NCBI GenBank assembly: GCA_030149525.1
Contig: JASBRJ010000274.1
Span: forward strand, 19,855 to 83,854
Length of the DNA stretch: 64,000 nt
DNA from: a bacterium
GTDB lineage: Bacteria > Vulcanimicrobiota > Xenobia > Xenobiales > JADMJV01
Direction: 5' to 3'
Shown piece by piece: positions 1 through 8,439 of this stretch (positions are counted from its first letter, which is position 1; every line of letters starts with the position of its first letter). Below the pieces are notes generated by a model. The model worked only from the letters and a program-made list of their open reading frames with translations, was not told where the DNA came from and did not search any database. A program made the position numbers and the translations under genes.

Positions 1-741
1 CCCGTATTGGCAGTGACCACAATGGCCTACCCCGCACTGCATGTTTCTCTCCAAGGAGACAAAGCACCGGGCAGGCTGAACACCCAGTCCCAAAAGCTCC
101 CGCATAGAGAATCGCATCATGATCGGAGGGCCGCAGATAAAGGCGGTGGCGTTCGAAGCGTCTATGAGTTGGGCGGCCGTCCGACAGAGCGAAGTGACGA
201 CTCCCACATGACCGTTCCATTCGGGGTCGGCAATATCGAGTGTGACGAAGACCTCCAGGTCGTGCCCGTCTTGCCACTGCTTTAACTCCTCTCCAAAGAC
301 AAGCCGTTCCAGGCTTCGAGCGCCATAGAGCAAGATCACGCGGCCGAAGCTGCTCCGGCTATGGAGAACTTCGTAAATGACCGGTCGAAGCGGGGCCAAG
401 CCAAGACCTCCCGCCATTAGAAGCAAGTCGCCACCCAACGCTTTTTCGACCGGCCACCCTCGCCCGAAGGGACCGCGAAGCCCGAAGCTGTCGCCGGGGC
501 GAAGTTCGGTAAGGGCCCGGCTCACGGCACCTACGTTTTGAACGGTGTGAATCACCGTGTGGTCGGTGTAGGGCTTCCCGCTGATGGAGATCGGTATCTC
601 ACCTTTGCCGAAGGCGTAGAGCATGTTGAACTGGCCCGGGCGGAAATGAAAAGGCACCCCATTTTTTGAGCGAGCTTCCAGGCTGAAGGTCACTTCATTA
701 TCCCGGGAGACTTCGGTGACTTCGAAGAGGGCGGGGATCAT
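1..741 (-). CDS. Hydrogenase/sulfhydrogenase gamma subunit (FAD/NAD(P)-binding, 2Fe-2S), C-terminus cut by window edge
   Basis: Reading the minus strand from the ATG at 741 gives about 247 residues with no stop before the window edge. The N-terminal half is a ferredoxin-reductase-like FAD domain (FRPGQFNMLY, RGPFGRGWPV) and the middle is an NAD(P)-binding domain (MAGGLGLAPLRPVIYEVL, FICGPPIMM). The last visible residues, ERNMQCGVGHCGHCQYG, are the Cys-rich 2Fe-2S ligand loop of this family. In group 3b [NiFe] hydrogenases and sulfhydrogenases this subunit passes electrons between NAD(P)H and the iron-sulfur chain of the beta and delta subunits. Its start overlaps the stop of the upstream cyclic-nucleotide-binding gene in an ATGA arrangement, so the two are translationally coupled. 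The delta and alpha (NiFe) genes would be expected just beyond the left edge; that is inference. Anaerobic sulfite reductase subunit B is a close alternative. Confidence 0.88.
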   Translation of the reverse strand, partial: MIPALFEVTEVSRDNEVTFSLEARSKNGVPFHFRPGQFNMLYAFGKGEIPISISGKPYTDHTVIHTVQNVGAVSRALTELRPGDSFGLRGPFGRGWPVEKALGGDLLLMAGGLGLAPLRPVIYEVLHSRSSFGRVILLYGARSLERLVFGEELKQWQDGHDLEVFVTLDIADPEWNGHVGVVTSLCRTAAQLIDASNATAFICGPPIMMRFSMRELLGLGVQPARCFVSLERNMQCGVGHCGHCQYG

Positions 742-1202
742 TTGTCGACCCTTCGATGGGAGTGGATGTCTAGAAGTTGCAGTCGAGTTTGGCCCAAGCG
801 ACCCACGAAGGTTTTCAGCATCCCTTTGAGCACCCGGTTGCCGAAATCTTGATCTGTGTCCATCATATTTCGTAGTTTGGCGGCATCGAGGGCTATGAGT
901 TTGGACGGTTCCACGGCGCGGATATCAAAGGTTGCCTCATACGGGGGAAACAACCAGGACCAGCCGATCTCTGTTCCCGCACCCTCGGTTTGAAGGCGCC
1001 GAGAACCGCCGCCCGGCAGAGCCAAATCGATGGAGACCAGCCCCTCTACCAGCAGGTAGAAATGGTCACAATCGGAGCCTTCACGAAGCAAGGCTTCTCC
1101 CGGCCGGTATTCCACCCAGCGGGCCAACGGCAACAGTTTTTCTAACTGCCCCTCGGTAAAGAGCGTGGCGAAGGGGTGTTTTTTTAGGTCAGCTGTTCGC
1201 AT
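738..1202 (-). CDS. Cyclic-nucleotide-binding-domain protein in hydrogenase operon
   Basis: A 154-residue protein consisting almost entirely of one Crp-type cyclic-nucleotide-binding domain (FTEGQLEKLLPLARWVEY, then the barrel with LLREGSDCDHFYLLVEG and the ALPGGG turn). No helix-turn-helix follows, so it is a sensor or regulatory module and not a Crp/Fnr transcription factor. I chose the ATG at 1202 (MRTADLKKHPF) over a longer frame reaching 1319, because the extension lies inside the beta-subunit gene. It overlaps the beta gene by 14 bases and the gamma gene by 4, so the three are one operon. Stand-alone domains of this type occur beside group 3b hydrogenase genes, which supports the operon assignment. 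The ligand and target cannot be read from the sequence. Confidence 0.85.
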   Translation of the reverse strand: MRTADLKKHPFATLFTEGQLEKLLPLARWVEYRPGEALLREGSDCDHFYLLVEGLVSIDLALPGGGSRRLQTEGAGTEIGWSWLFPPYEATFDIRAVEPSKLIALDAAKLRNMMDTDQDFGNRVLKGMLKTFVGRLGQTRLQLLDIHSHRRVDK

Positions 1203-2298
1203 GGGAGGCACCGTCCTTTTCTCGAATGACCGCCGCTTCCTCAGTGATATCGATGCCCACCGGACACCACACGATGCAGCGACCACAACCAACGCATCCC
1301 GATTCGTCGAACTGATCATGCCAGGTGGCGAGTTTGTGAGTCATCCATTGGCGGTATCTCGCTTCGGCGCTAGACCGCTGAGAGTTGCCGCTAGTCAGGG
1401 TGAACTGCTCGGAAAAACAGGAGTCCCACTGTCTGACTCGTTGGCTTTCAAGCCCGGCTAGATCGGTCATCTCTTCCACCGAGAAGCAAAAGCAGGTGGG
1501 GCAGACCATGGTGCAGTTTCCGCAAGTGAGGCATCGGTCGCCGACGTCTTTCCAGCGGGGGTGATTGAGATTGTTTTTCAGCAGTTCCGCTAGACCTTCG
1601 GTATCGAGCGTCCGACCCATCTGCCGGCAAACATGTTCCTCTTGCCGGGCGGCCTCCGAGAGTGCGTGGGAAGAAGCCTCCTCGGTTGGTAAGCGGCCAA
1701 GAACTGCCCGACCGCGTGCGCTTCGAGCTTCCAGCAGAAAAATCTCCTCAAGCTCCGTCAGGGTGATATCGTCGCCGCTCTTTAAGGTGGGGCCGGTCTC
1801 AGTGGAAACGCAGAAACAGGCTCCGCCTGCCCGACTACAGTTGACTCCCACAAGGAAGACGGATTCTCGTCGCTCCTGATAGGGTTTGTCGGGGTGGAGT
1901 TGCTCTAAGAAGACCCGATCCTGCTTGAGAATCGCCTCCATTTCACAGGCTCTGACCCCGAGGAAGGCTTGCTTCTTGTGCCAGGACTCTGATTTGAACT
2001 CAAGCCCCTGGTCGGTTTTTTTAGTTTTGTACAAGCAGAGGTTGGGTGGGTGAAGATACTTCTTCCAACTTTGAGGGCCCAGGGTGAAGGCGAAATATCG
2101 GTTTGCCGGGTCTCGTTTCAACCTATACCGCCCGGCTTCTTGCTCCTCTATCCATCCGCGAGGAAGTTCTTCTGCCGAGTCCAACGGCCCGTAAATGATC
2201 GCTCCCTCGCCCATTCGAGGGCCCAAGACCTCGTATCCCTCCTCTCGCAAGGCCTGAATGAGAAGGGAAAGGTTGTCTTTGGCAAGAGCTCTCATCAC
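1189..2298 (-). CDS. Hydrogenase/sulfhydrogenase beta subunit, two 4Fe-4S clusters
   Basis: A 369-residue protein. The N-terminal 200 residues carry the conserved ACEMEAI and GVNCSRAGGACFC segments of the HydB/AsrA family. The C-terminal third carries two ferredoxin-type cysteine sets, CLTCGNCTMVCPTCFC and CVGCGRCIVWCPVGIDI, each binding a 4Fe-4S cluster. In the family, this subunit wires the diaphorase gamma subunit to the NiFe-bearing small/large pair. Length and motif order are normal, so the gene looks intact. It is first in the visible operon and is followed by the cyclic-nucleotide-binding and gamma genes. The frame starts with two adjacent Met codons and either could be used. The anaerobic sulfite reductase A subunit is the main alternative; the missing genes on the left would settle it. 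Confidence 0.88.
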   Translation of the reverse strand: MMRALAKDNLSLLIQALREEGYEVLGPRMGEGAIIYGPLDSAEELPRGWIEEQEAGRYRLKRDPANRYFAFTLGPQSWKKYLHPPNLCLYKTKKTDQGLEFKSESWHKKQAFLGVRACEMEAILKQDRVFLEQLHPDKPYQERRESVFLVGVNCSRAGGACFCVSTETGPTLKSGDDITLTELEEIFLLEARSARGRAVLGRLPTEEASSHALSEAARQEEHVCRQMGRTLDTEGLAELLKNNLNHPRWKDVGDRCLTCGNCTMVCPTCFCFSVEEMTDLAGLESQRVRQWDSCFSEQFTLTSGNSQRSSAEARYRQWMTHKLATWHDQFDESGCVGCGRCIVWCPVGIDITEEAAVIREKDGASHANS

Positions 2299-2384
2299 GG
2301 TATCTCCAATCTACCAGATCTGCTCCACCCTTCCCCTGACATGGATCAGTCGGTAGGCGCCGCTTGGGAATTGCCAACCAACCA

Positions 2385-3863
2385 CTAGATGACTTTTCTC
2401 ATCATGCTGAAAAGATCGTTGGCCGTGTAGGGTTTGGGGAGAATTGGCGTGTTTCTCACCAACTCGCTTTCGCGTTCGAGTCGAGAGTCGTTGTAACCGG
2501 AGGAGAAGAAGGCCGGCAAGTGGGGATTCTGCTTCCGCATCTCTGCCAGGGCCTCCGTACCGTTCATCTCAGGCATGAGCATATCCAAAATGGCCAGGTC
2601 GATCTCCCGGCCGTGTTTCTCAAAAAGCTCTAAGGCCTCTTTCCCGTTTTTAGCGAACAGGGTTCTACATTTAGCCTTCTTCAAAATGAGACGGATGGTC
2701 TGTCGCACCTGCTCGTTGTCTTCGGCCACCAACACCGTCTTACCGGCAAGGCTTCGCAGCTCAAGCGGTTCTTGCGATTCCCTTTTGATGGGAGATGTGC
2801 CGGTGGCTAGAGGTAGTTCGATGACAAAGGTTGTTCCATGGCCGGGTCGACTTTTGACCCGGATTTTGCCGCCATGGCTTTCCACAATGCCGTAGACTGT
2901 AGACAGCCCTAAGCCCGAGCCTTTTCCCTCGGCCTTGGTGGTGAAAAACGGCTCAAAAATCGACTCGAGATTTCCAGGCTCGATCCCGCAGCCTTGATCC
3001 TGAAAGGTCAAACAAGCGAATTCGCTTCCGGAAATGACCGAGTTCTCAAGAGTTATGGTGATGATCCCACCATTCTCGCTCATAGCGTCTCGGGCGTTGA
3101 CCACCAGATTGACCAGAATCTGTTCGAACAGAGCCCTGTCCAACAGCACCTGGGGAAACGAGCCGGGAGGGCGCCAATCGATTGTGATATGATCTCCCAG
3201 CAGGCGCTCTGTCATTTTAACGACGTCGGAAATCGCTTGGGGAAGATCGAGATACTCTTCTTGGAGCGGTTGCCTCCGGCTGGTTAGAAGCAGTTGCCTG
3301 GTAAGAGAAGCCGCTCTTTCGGCAGCGGTCAAGATTCTTTCGGTCTCCTCACAGGTTTTGGCCGAATTGTCGGTCTGCTCCATGATCAGCTGAGCACTGC
3401 TGAAAATCACCTGGAGAATGTTGTTGAAGTCATGTACCACGCCTCCGACCAAACGACCGATAGCCTCCATCTTTTGCGACTGGCGATACTGCCTGAGCAA
3501 TTGGTTTCGCTCGGTCATATCGGTAGATACACCGGTAAAGTATCGTTTGCCGTCGGAGTCTTGAAAGAGGCGTGCTGCCATGTGAACTTCGAAGGTGGAG
3601 CCGTCCTTTCGACGGGCTAGGAAATCAAAATCCCCATATCCCTCTTTTTGAAGAACCTGCATGATCCGAAGCGGCACCTCCGGGTCCACGCAATGGTGGT
3701 CGGGAGACGTTCCCACTATCTCTTCGAGAGAAGAGTAGCCCCACATCTTTAGATAGGCGGGGTTGGCGTAAACGAACTTTCCGTTCTCGTCCACGATGTC
3801 AAAACCGGACATCATGGTTTCTATGGCATCGCTCTTGAGCCTCAACTCATCTTCCAGCTTCAT
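2385..3863 (-). CDS. PAS-histidine kinase-receiver hybrid protein
   Basis: A 492-residue soluble sensor kinase without membrane segments. Residues about 10-120 form a PAS domain ([18 protein letters not shown] and the PAC part ending STDMTERNQ). The dimerisation/phosphoacceptor helix has the H-box [11 protein letters not shown] with His144. The ATPase has an N-box ([13 protein letters not shown]), a G1 box (FQDQGCGI) and a G2 box ([14 protein letters not shown]). A receiver domain follows from about residue 370 ([21 protein letters not shown] with the acceptor Asp, and the KPYT Lys). This layout, with the HDFNN H-box, is typical of cytoplasmic hybrid kinases. The gene lies 86 bases upstream of the hydrogenase operon on the same strand, but a regulatory link is only a guess. 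The signal sensed is unknown. Confidence 0.93.
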   Translation of the reverse strand: MKLEDELRLKSDAIETMMSGFDIVDENGKFVYANPAYLKMWGYSSLEEIVGTSPDHHCVDPEVPLRIMQVLQKEGYGDFDFLARRKDGSTFEVHMAARLFQDSDGKRYFTGVSTDMTERNQLLRQYRQSQKMEAIGRLVGGVVHDFNNILQVIFSSAQLIMEQTDNSAKTCEETERILTAAERAASLTRQLLLTSRRQPLQEEYLDLPQAISDVVKMTERLLGDHITIDWRPPGSFPQVLLDRALFEQILVNLVVNARDAMSENGGIITITLENSVISGSEFACLTFQDQGCGIEPGNLESIFEPFFTTKAEGKGSGLGLSTVYGIVESHGGKIRVKSRPGHGTTFVIELPLATGTSPIKRESQEPLELRSLAGKTVLVAEDNEQVRQTIRLILKKAKCRTLFAKNGKEALELFEKHGREIDLAILDMLMPEMNGTEALAEMRKQNPHLPAFFSSGYNDSRLERESELVRNTPILPKPYTANDLFSMMRKVI

Positions 3864-3931
3864 GTCTGTGGATCTGCCCCTCTCAACAATCTTTACCAGG
3901 CCATCGGGATCCTGTCCAGAAGGCGGTCTAT

Positions 3932-4654
3932 GTGAATCTTTTGGAATGTAGCTGTCAGCCGAACGAAACTCTTGAGGAGCATTTTCAGAATCTGAACCGA
4001 AAATACGTCAACGGGCAAGGAACGCTTGCCCTCATCGAGCGCCTACGAGAGTTCCCCGACGAAAGAACTGTCTACGGCCTGACCTCGGTCGACAGGCTTT
4101 GCCTTCTCAGCCAAGACGACTATACCACCCCCTGGTGGGTGGTGATAACCTCCCATGGCATAGATGATTTTAGAATCGAGTGTCGCCTCCCTCAGGAACA
4201 AGCTCCCTGGCGAGGAGCGCAGATCCTTGGAAGGACAAAAGACCTGGGCAAGGCGGTGGAAATGGTGGTCAAAGGCCTGATTCTTTCGCGCGGCTGGAAC
4301 ACGGAGATCGGTGATCGGCCCATCGGTCTCGATGAAATCATCGAGGATTCGTTGAGCCTCTTTCGACTTCCCGGGGCGGAAGAAGCCTGTCGAGGCCTTC
4401 TGCGAGGCTGGGAGAATCAGATCAAAGTGTGTCCAGCCACCGAGGAGGAGGTCCTCGTCACAGTGCTTGCTCGAACATCCGAAAAGGAAGCGCTCGGCTA
4501 TCGACACGACGCCGCAGAAACAAGCTCCCGATGGGGCCTGATAGAGCCTGAGTCCCAGCGGTTGCCCTCTCCCGACTTCTGGTTTTATTGGATGGACGAC
4601 GCTTTTTGTGCCTCAGCCGCCTGGGACGGCCCGGCTCCACCGAAGTTGGGTTGA
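3932..4654 (+). CDS. Hypothetical protein
   Basis: A 240-residue predicted soluble protein that I do not recognise. It has no signal peptide, no membrane segments and no familiar catalytic motif. The composition is ordinary for a cytoplasmic globular protein. The middle holds paired Trp and acidic stretches (DDYTTPWWVVITSHGIDDF) and the C-terminus ends in a Pro-rich tail. Its start lies 68 bases from the divergent kinase gene, so the two may share a promoter region. The next plus-strand gene, a hydrolase, begins about 90 bases downstream. It is probably a real gene because the frame is long and most antisense alternatives are much shorter. Confidence 0.7.
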   Translation: MNLLECSCQPNETLEEHFQNLNRKYVNGQGTLALIERLREFPDERTVYGLTSVDRLCLLSQDDYTTPWWVVITSHGIDDFRIECRLPQEQAPWRGAQILGRTKDLGKAVEMVVKGLILSRGWNTEIGDRPIGLDEIIEDSLSLFRLPGAEEACRGLLRGWENQIKVCPATEEEVLVTVLARTSEKEALGYRHDAAETSSRWGLIEPESQRLPSPDFWFYWMDDAFCASAAWDGPAPPKLG

Positions 4655-4746
4655 CTCGGCTGGGGAGTGTCACTTTGATGTTCACTTAATGTTAACGATT
4701 TCAGGTCTTTTTCATTGTACTGTCGTGGACAAGGAAAAGACTAACA

Positions 4747-6234
4747 GTGAACATTGGCTCCTCTCCATACCGACTATCGAAAGCCCCAAGGCAGGCACCC
4801 AGGCCGGAGCTAAAGCTTGAGTACCCTTCTGAGGAGGTCGAGCCTGCTCGAAACGGTCGGCCTGTCGTTCTGCTCCATGGGACTATTGTAGAGAAAGACG
4901 GAATAGAAGAGTTTCGCAAGTTCGCCCTGTCCCAGGGACACCCGGTCAACCACCGTTCCTATCCCACCATCACGAAGGGTGGGCTCATCGAAGAGTCGAC
5001 GGAGATCGCGTCCAGAGAAGTGAATAAGTCTCGGGCCGAGGTGGCTCGTGGTCGCATTGAGGCTTTGAAAGAAAGGACTCCTGAAGCGCTTACGGAGTTT
5101 TTTCAGATCGATGCCGAACTCTACGGTGAGCGAGACCCCGACGCTGAGAAAATTCTCCCTCATCTACCGGGTTTGGTGGCTCAGGTGGAGTCGGTGGTGA
5201 CGGGCCCTCAGGCTCAGATCGAAAGCCGTCTCGGTCGAAGTCTGAAAGCGATTGAGGCTGACCTCGTCGAAGGTCTTAAGAAGGACGGACTCACCGAGCA
5301 GAAGGCTGCGGCTATTGCTGAGGAACTTCTCGATACTGTGGCTCCGAAGGCGATTGTCATCGGCCATAGCGCCGGAGGGTTTGTGGCTCAAACGTTGGCT
5401 GTCAACCCTGAAACCCAGGACGGCGACGACCCGTTCGCCTATGACGGCGGTAACGGAGTGGGCGAAGTGGTGCTCCTGTCTTCCCCGGTTGGAAAAGGGT
5501 TGCCTCAACCGGCTCCGACGGGAATTCTAGAACTGCCCTTCTACAATTACGACCGCACGGTTCTCCAACCGGCAGAGAAGAATCCGCTGGTCACTTTGGC
5601 TCGATTAAATCCTCTGACAAACCTCGCCTACACGTCCTCCAAGTCATTGCTAAAGACTCTTTTCTACGTTGGTACACAAGTCTCCACCACCATGACAAGC
5701 CCGATGGTGCATCTGGCGAAGCCCGGCTACGCGCAAGTGGAAGAAAGCCACGAATTCTTCAATCAATACGTCAAGGACCGAGAGATACCCGAGGGGCTGA
5801 CGGTGATTTCTGTGACCAGCCCTCTGGATAAACTCGTCCAGGAGGAACGGTCCAGGCTCTCCGACGAGATGGAAAACGGCCACAACTATTCATTTGATCT
5901 CGACGTTACTGAAGAACAGGTCAAGAAGGAACGTCCCACCTGGACTCATGTCATAATGACCGAGCAACCCGAGCATTTGAAGAAAGAGTATTCCGAGGAT
6001 ATCCTGGCTCAGCCGAAGGCTCTGATGAAGCTCTTGAACCCCAAAAACGACGAGGGAGTTCGAGTCAAGGCCCTGGACATCTTGTGGGCCGGATTAGAGA
6101 CCTCCCCGGACTACTTGAAGGCTCACCCGGAAGTCAAAGACGTGTTGGAGAAGGTGGCCGCCGAGCGTCTCCCGTTTGAGGACTCCGCTTCTTACAAAGC
6201 TTACTCTCTGCTCGCCATGTCTTCCAATCTTTGA
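4747..6234 (+). CDS. Alpha/beta hydrolase, lipase-like
   Basis: A 495-residue protein beginning with GTG, preceded by an AAGGA-type ribosome site. The core is an alpha/beta-hydrolase: an oxyanion strand with VVLLHG at residues 41-45, then the nucleophile elbow GHSAGG at 206-211 with Ser208. The roughly 160-residue insert between them is helical and charged (RAEVARGRIEALKERTPEAL), longer than in most lipases. There is no clear signal peptide, so it may act in the cytoplasm or be exported another way. The catalytic acid and His are not certain; candidates lie near SPLDKL and in the WTHVIM stretch. The substrate is unknown. Its stop overlaps the end of the convergent TetR gene by 34 bases. The fold is well supported, the activity is not. 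Confidence 0.8.
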   Translation: MNIGSSPYRLSKAPRQAPRPELKLEYPSEEVEPARNGRPVVLLHGTIVEKDGIEEFRKFALSQGHPVNHRSYPTITKGGLIEESTEIASREVNKSRAEVARGRIEALKERTPEALTEFFQIDAELYGERDPDAEKILPHLPGLVAQVESVVTGPQAQIESRLGRSLKAIEADLVEGLKKDGLTEQKAAAIAEELLDTVAPKAIVIGHSAGGFVAQTLAVNPETQDGDDPFAYDGGNGVGEVVLLSSPVGKGLPQPAPTGILELPFYNYDRTVLQPAEKNPLVTLARLNPLTNLAYTSSKSLLKTLFYVGTQVSTTMTSPMVHLAKPGYAQVEESHEFFNQYVKDREIPEGLTVISVTSPLDKLVQEERSRLSDEMENGHNYSFDLDVTEEQVKKERPTWTHVIMTEQPEHLKKEYSEDILAQPKALMKLLNPKNDEGVRVKALDILWAGLETSPDYLKAHPEVKDVLEKVAAERLPFEDSASYKAYSLLAMSSNL

Positions 6235-6734
6235 AGCAAACCTTCTATCTCACCCGGCGGTAGGGAAAGGCCGAACATCTCGTTGTACCAGATTCCGTCG
6301 ATGGCCGCTCTTATGAGACTGGCATCTATGGGATCATGTCCGTCGGATAGAGCTTTCGCATGCCAGGTCGTAAAACGTTCTTGAGCCAGCACCAACAGTT
6401 CGGGCTCGATGGCAAGTATCGCAAACAGAGTGTGGATCTCCCGCACGTGGGCGGCCCGCTTGCTGGGGAAGCTGGCACGAATGTAAGCCAGAAGCCAGGT
6501 CTTCGCTCCCTTCTCTAACTCTTCTTGGACCGCTTTGTCGAACTCGTCCAAGAGTCCTAACACCAGGTTCTCCAGGAGAGATTTCTTCGTCCCGAAGTGA
6601 TAGAGGATTCCACCTTTGCTGACTCCGGCACGTTTAGCGACTGTGGAAAGTGTGAGTTGAGAAGCGCCGCCTTCCAGCGCGACCTGACGCCCGGCTTCCA
6701 GCAGTTTATTTCGAGTTTCTTCGGCCTTACCCAT
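6201..6734 (-). CDS. TetR family transcriptional repressor
   Basis: A 177-residue regulator. The N-terminal DNA-binding domain is typical of the family: KLLEAGRQVALEGGASQLTL, then the helix-turn-helix with VAKRAGVSKGGILYHFGTKK and LLENLV. The C-terminal ligand domain is variable, as usual. The gene lies 28 bases downstream of an SMR-type exporter gene on the same strand, so the pair forms an operon in which the repressor probably controls its own exporter. A perfect palindrome just in front of the exporter start (7088-7101) is the likely operator. The last 34 bases overlap the 3' end of the convergent hydrolase gene. Confidence 0.92.
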   Translation of the reverse strand: MGKAEETRNKLLEAGRQVALEGGASQLTLSTVAKRAGVSKGGILYHFGTKKSLLENLVLGLLDEFDKAVQEELEKGAKTWLLAYIRASFPSKRAAHVREIHTLFAILAIEPELLVLAQERFTTWHAKALSDGHDPIDASLIRAAIDGIWYNEMFGLSLPPGEIEGLLQRLEDMASRE

Positions 6735-6762
6735 AGGGCCCCGTTCGCGGAGTCGCTACCAT

Positions 6763-7080
6763 TTAACCTTGCGAGGTTCGAACCAGAATCGCACCACCGA
6801 TAATGAGAATGGAACCCCAGGTTTGTTGTGGAGTGATGGTCTCCTGGAAGACCAGGTATCCTGCCAAGAGATTTCCTGTGATCCCAAGCCCCGCCCACAA
6901 GCAGTAGGCGACCGAGAGGGGAATCTCTTTGACCGCCTTGGACAGAAAGAAGATGGATAGGGAGAAGAGCGCCACGCTCAAAAACGTGTGGAAAGACTCC
7001 TCAAACCCCTTGCTGAGCCGAAGGAATGTGCTGGCAAAAATCTCGCTGACGATAGCGCCGAGTAAAAAGACGTACGACAT
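6763..7080 (-). CDS. Small multidrug resistance (SMR) family transporter
   Basis: A 105-residue protein with four hydrophobic helices, the standard SMR size. Helix 1 (MSYVFLLGAIVSEIFASTFL) has a Glu at position 13 matching the proton/substrate-coupling Glu14 of EmrE. The conserved AYCLWAGLGITGN and GYLVFQETIT segments are also present. An open frame extends upstream to a TTG at 7164, but those 28 residues are hydrophilic and unlike the family, and they would cover the operator palindrome, so I prefer the ATG at 7080. SMR proteins act as dimers in the inner membrane and exchange protons for cationic drugs or guanidinium. Cotranscription with a TetR repressor fits an inducible efflux system. 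The true substrate cannot be told from sequence. Confidence 0.88.
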   Translation of the reverse strand: MSYVFLLGAIVSEIFASTFLRLSKGFEESFHTFLSVALFSLSIFFLSKAVKEIPLSVAYCLWAGLGITGNLLAGYLVFQETITPQQTWGSILIIGGAILVRTSQG

Positions 7081-7086
7081 AAAACT

Positions 7087-7102
7087 GACCGTCTGGACGG
7101 TT
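7087..7102. promoter_or_regulatory. Probable TetR operator palindrome before the SMR gene
   Basis: The sequence ACCGTCTGGACGGT (7088-7101) is a perfect 6+2+6 palindrome placed 7 bases in front of the SMR start codon. TetR-type repressors commonly bind dyads of this size, and the next gene but one in the operon encodes such a repressor. Assignment to this TetR is inference. Confidence 0.6.
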
Positions 7103-7173
7103 TTCTCTTTTCGGTCCCATTCCTTCACTTTCACGATGATTTCATGATGATTTTCTAAACTCAAAACACGCTT

Positions 7174-8367
7174 ATGAATGTACTGTCCTCGAAAACACCG
7201 ACAAGATTAGCTCCCATGCAGCCTCCCCAGGGTGGATTCGCCCTGGCGGGACAGATGGATCAGGAGATACGGTCAGGCTCCTTAGACTCTTTGGAACTCC
7301 GGTATGTCAACGATTCCTATGAGAGGGAAAAGGCTCGGACTCTCGCCGACTTCGGCATGAAGTCCGCTGTCTACGGCACAATGGGTCTCTTGGGTGGCTT
7401 TGCTTTGACTGAGGGCCTGCCCCTGGGGGCGGCTGTGGGAGTCGGTCTGGGCGCATACCTAGCCTGGAATTCTTCTCTTCGTCATTCTACCGGGAAGGTG
7501 ACCGTCAAACACGATGGACAGGTCCGTCAGGCCCGATATTTCGGCTCGGCAAAGAACTACCGTAAGACACCGGAGGAAGTTCGAGCAGAACTCATTCTTA
7601 AACAGGTTCTGGGAGAGCAGATCGGACCCTACACGCCCCGTCCCGGTGAGGTGCCTGAGCCTGAATCTTTAGGAGCCCTCAACGATCGCAGGGAGCAATT
7701 GAATGCACTGAACAAAGAGAGACGTCTGGTGGCAGACTTCGGTCAGAAATCACATTATGGATATCAGGTCATCAATTTAGTTGACGATCTTACGGCGGCG
7801 AAGTTGATCAAGGGGGGCAAGGACGTCTACGCCGTCAGTGGAAGTTCGGCCGACGTCAAGCACACCTTGGAGGTCTCCGGAACCAATGAACGCGGTTCCC
7901 AGAGACTGGAGCAGTCAGGAACCTATATCGACAGAACTTATGACTACACTTTGACCCCTCTGAAAAGCGAAGAGAGTCTGGATCACATCCCTGACGGCGA
8001 GGGATTACCCGAGGGGATGGTCGGTGTTTATAAGAATTTTGACTCGTGCTCCGTGAGCATTGCGACCGATAGTCAGACCGGCTACGGCATGGTCGACGGG
8101 GAACAAAGCGCCAACACTCACGAGTTTAGACGATTCAGCCGAGACCGAAGTTTGGACCTGGGCTCTCGGAATAAGGCACAGGTCGTCACGAAAAGCTCCA
8201 TCAACGTGAGAGATCTTGTCACTTTGTCCGGTGTCTTGGGCGGTATGCTCACTGGGATGCATCTGGCTCCCGCTGTAAAAGCGGCCGGGCTGATGGGGGG
8301 AGTCATCGGTGGTGTGGCAGGACGAGAATTGGGATGGATAGCCCAGGATCATATGCCTCGCTTTTAG
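7174..8367 (+). CDS. Hypothetical protein with Gly-rich membrane segments (paralogue of the gene at 9238)
   Basis: A 397-residue protein of unknown function. A hydrophobic Gly/Ala-rich segment at about residues 64-97 (GLLGGFALTEGLPLGAAVGV) and another near the C-terminus (GVLGGMLTGMHLAPAVKAAG and following) suggest membrane insertion. The 250 residues between them are hydrophilic. The block KERRLVADFGQKSHYG (181-196) and the preceding KNYRKTPEE aligns with the same region of the protein at 9238, so the two are paralogues sharing a conserved central domain. They flank a third small gene and run in the same direction, suggesting a functional set. The ATG lies 93 bases from the divergent SMR start. 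I recognise no named family. Confidence 0.75.
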   Translation: MNVLSSKTPTRLAPMQPPQGGFALAGQMDQEIRSGSLDSLELRYVNDSYEREKARTLADFGMKSAVYGTMGLLGGFALTEGLPLGAAVGVGLGAYLAWNSSLRHSTGKVTVKHDGQVRQARYFGSAKNYRKTPEEVRAELILKQVLGEQIGPYTPRPGEVPEPESLGALNDRREQLNALNKERRLVADFGQKSHYGYQVINLVDDLTAAKLIKGGKDVYAVSGSSADVKHTLEVSGTNERGSQRLEQSGTYIDRTYDYTLTPLKSEESLDHIPDGEGLPEGMVGVYKNFDSCSVSIATDSQTGYGMVDGEQSANTHEFRRFSRDRSLDLGSRNKAQVVTKSSINVRDLVTLSGVLGGMLTGMHLAPAVKAAGLMGGVIGGVAGRELGWIAQDHMPRF

Positions 8368-8439
8368 CTTCGTCTCGTTTTCAGTTCGATTTCAGCCTCC
8401 TACGATAAGCTAACAGCAATCAAAAAGCGGAGGAAATCC

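Noticed and set aside
6770..6795. GGTTCGAACC, resembling a tRNA T-arm
   Set aside because: It encodes the last residues of the SMR protein and has no acceptor, D or anticodon arms around it.
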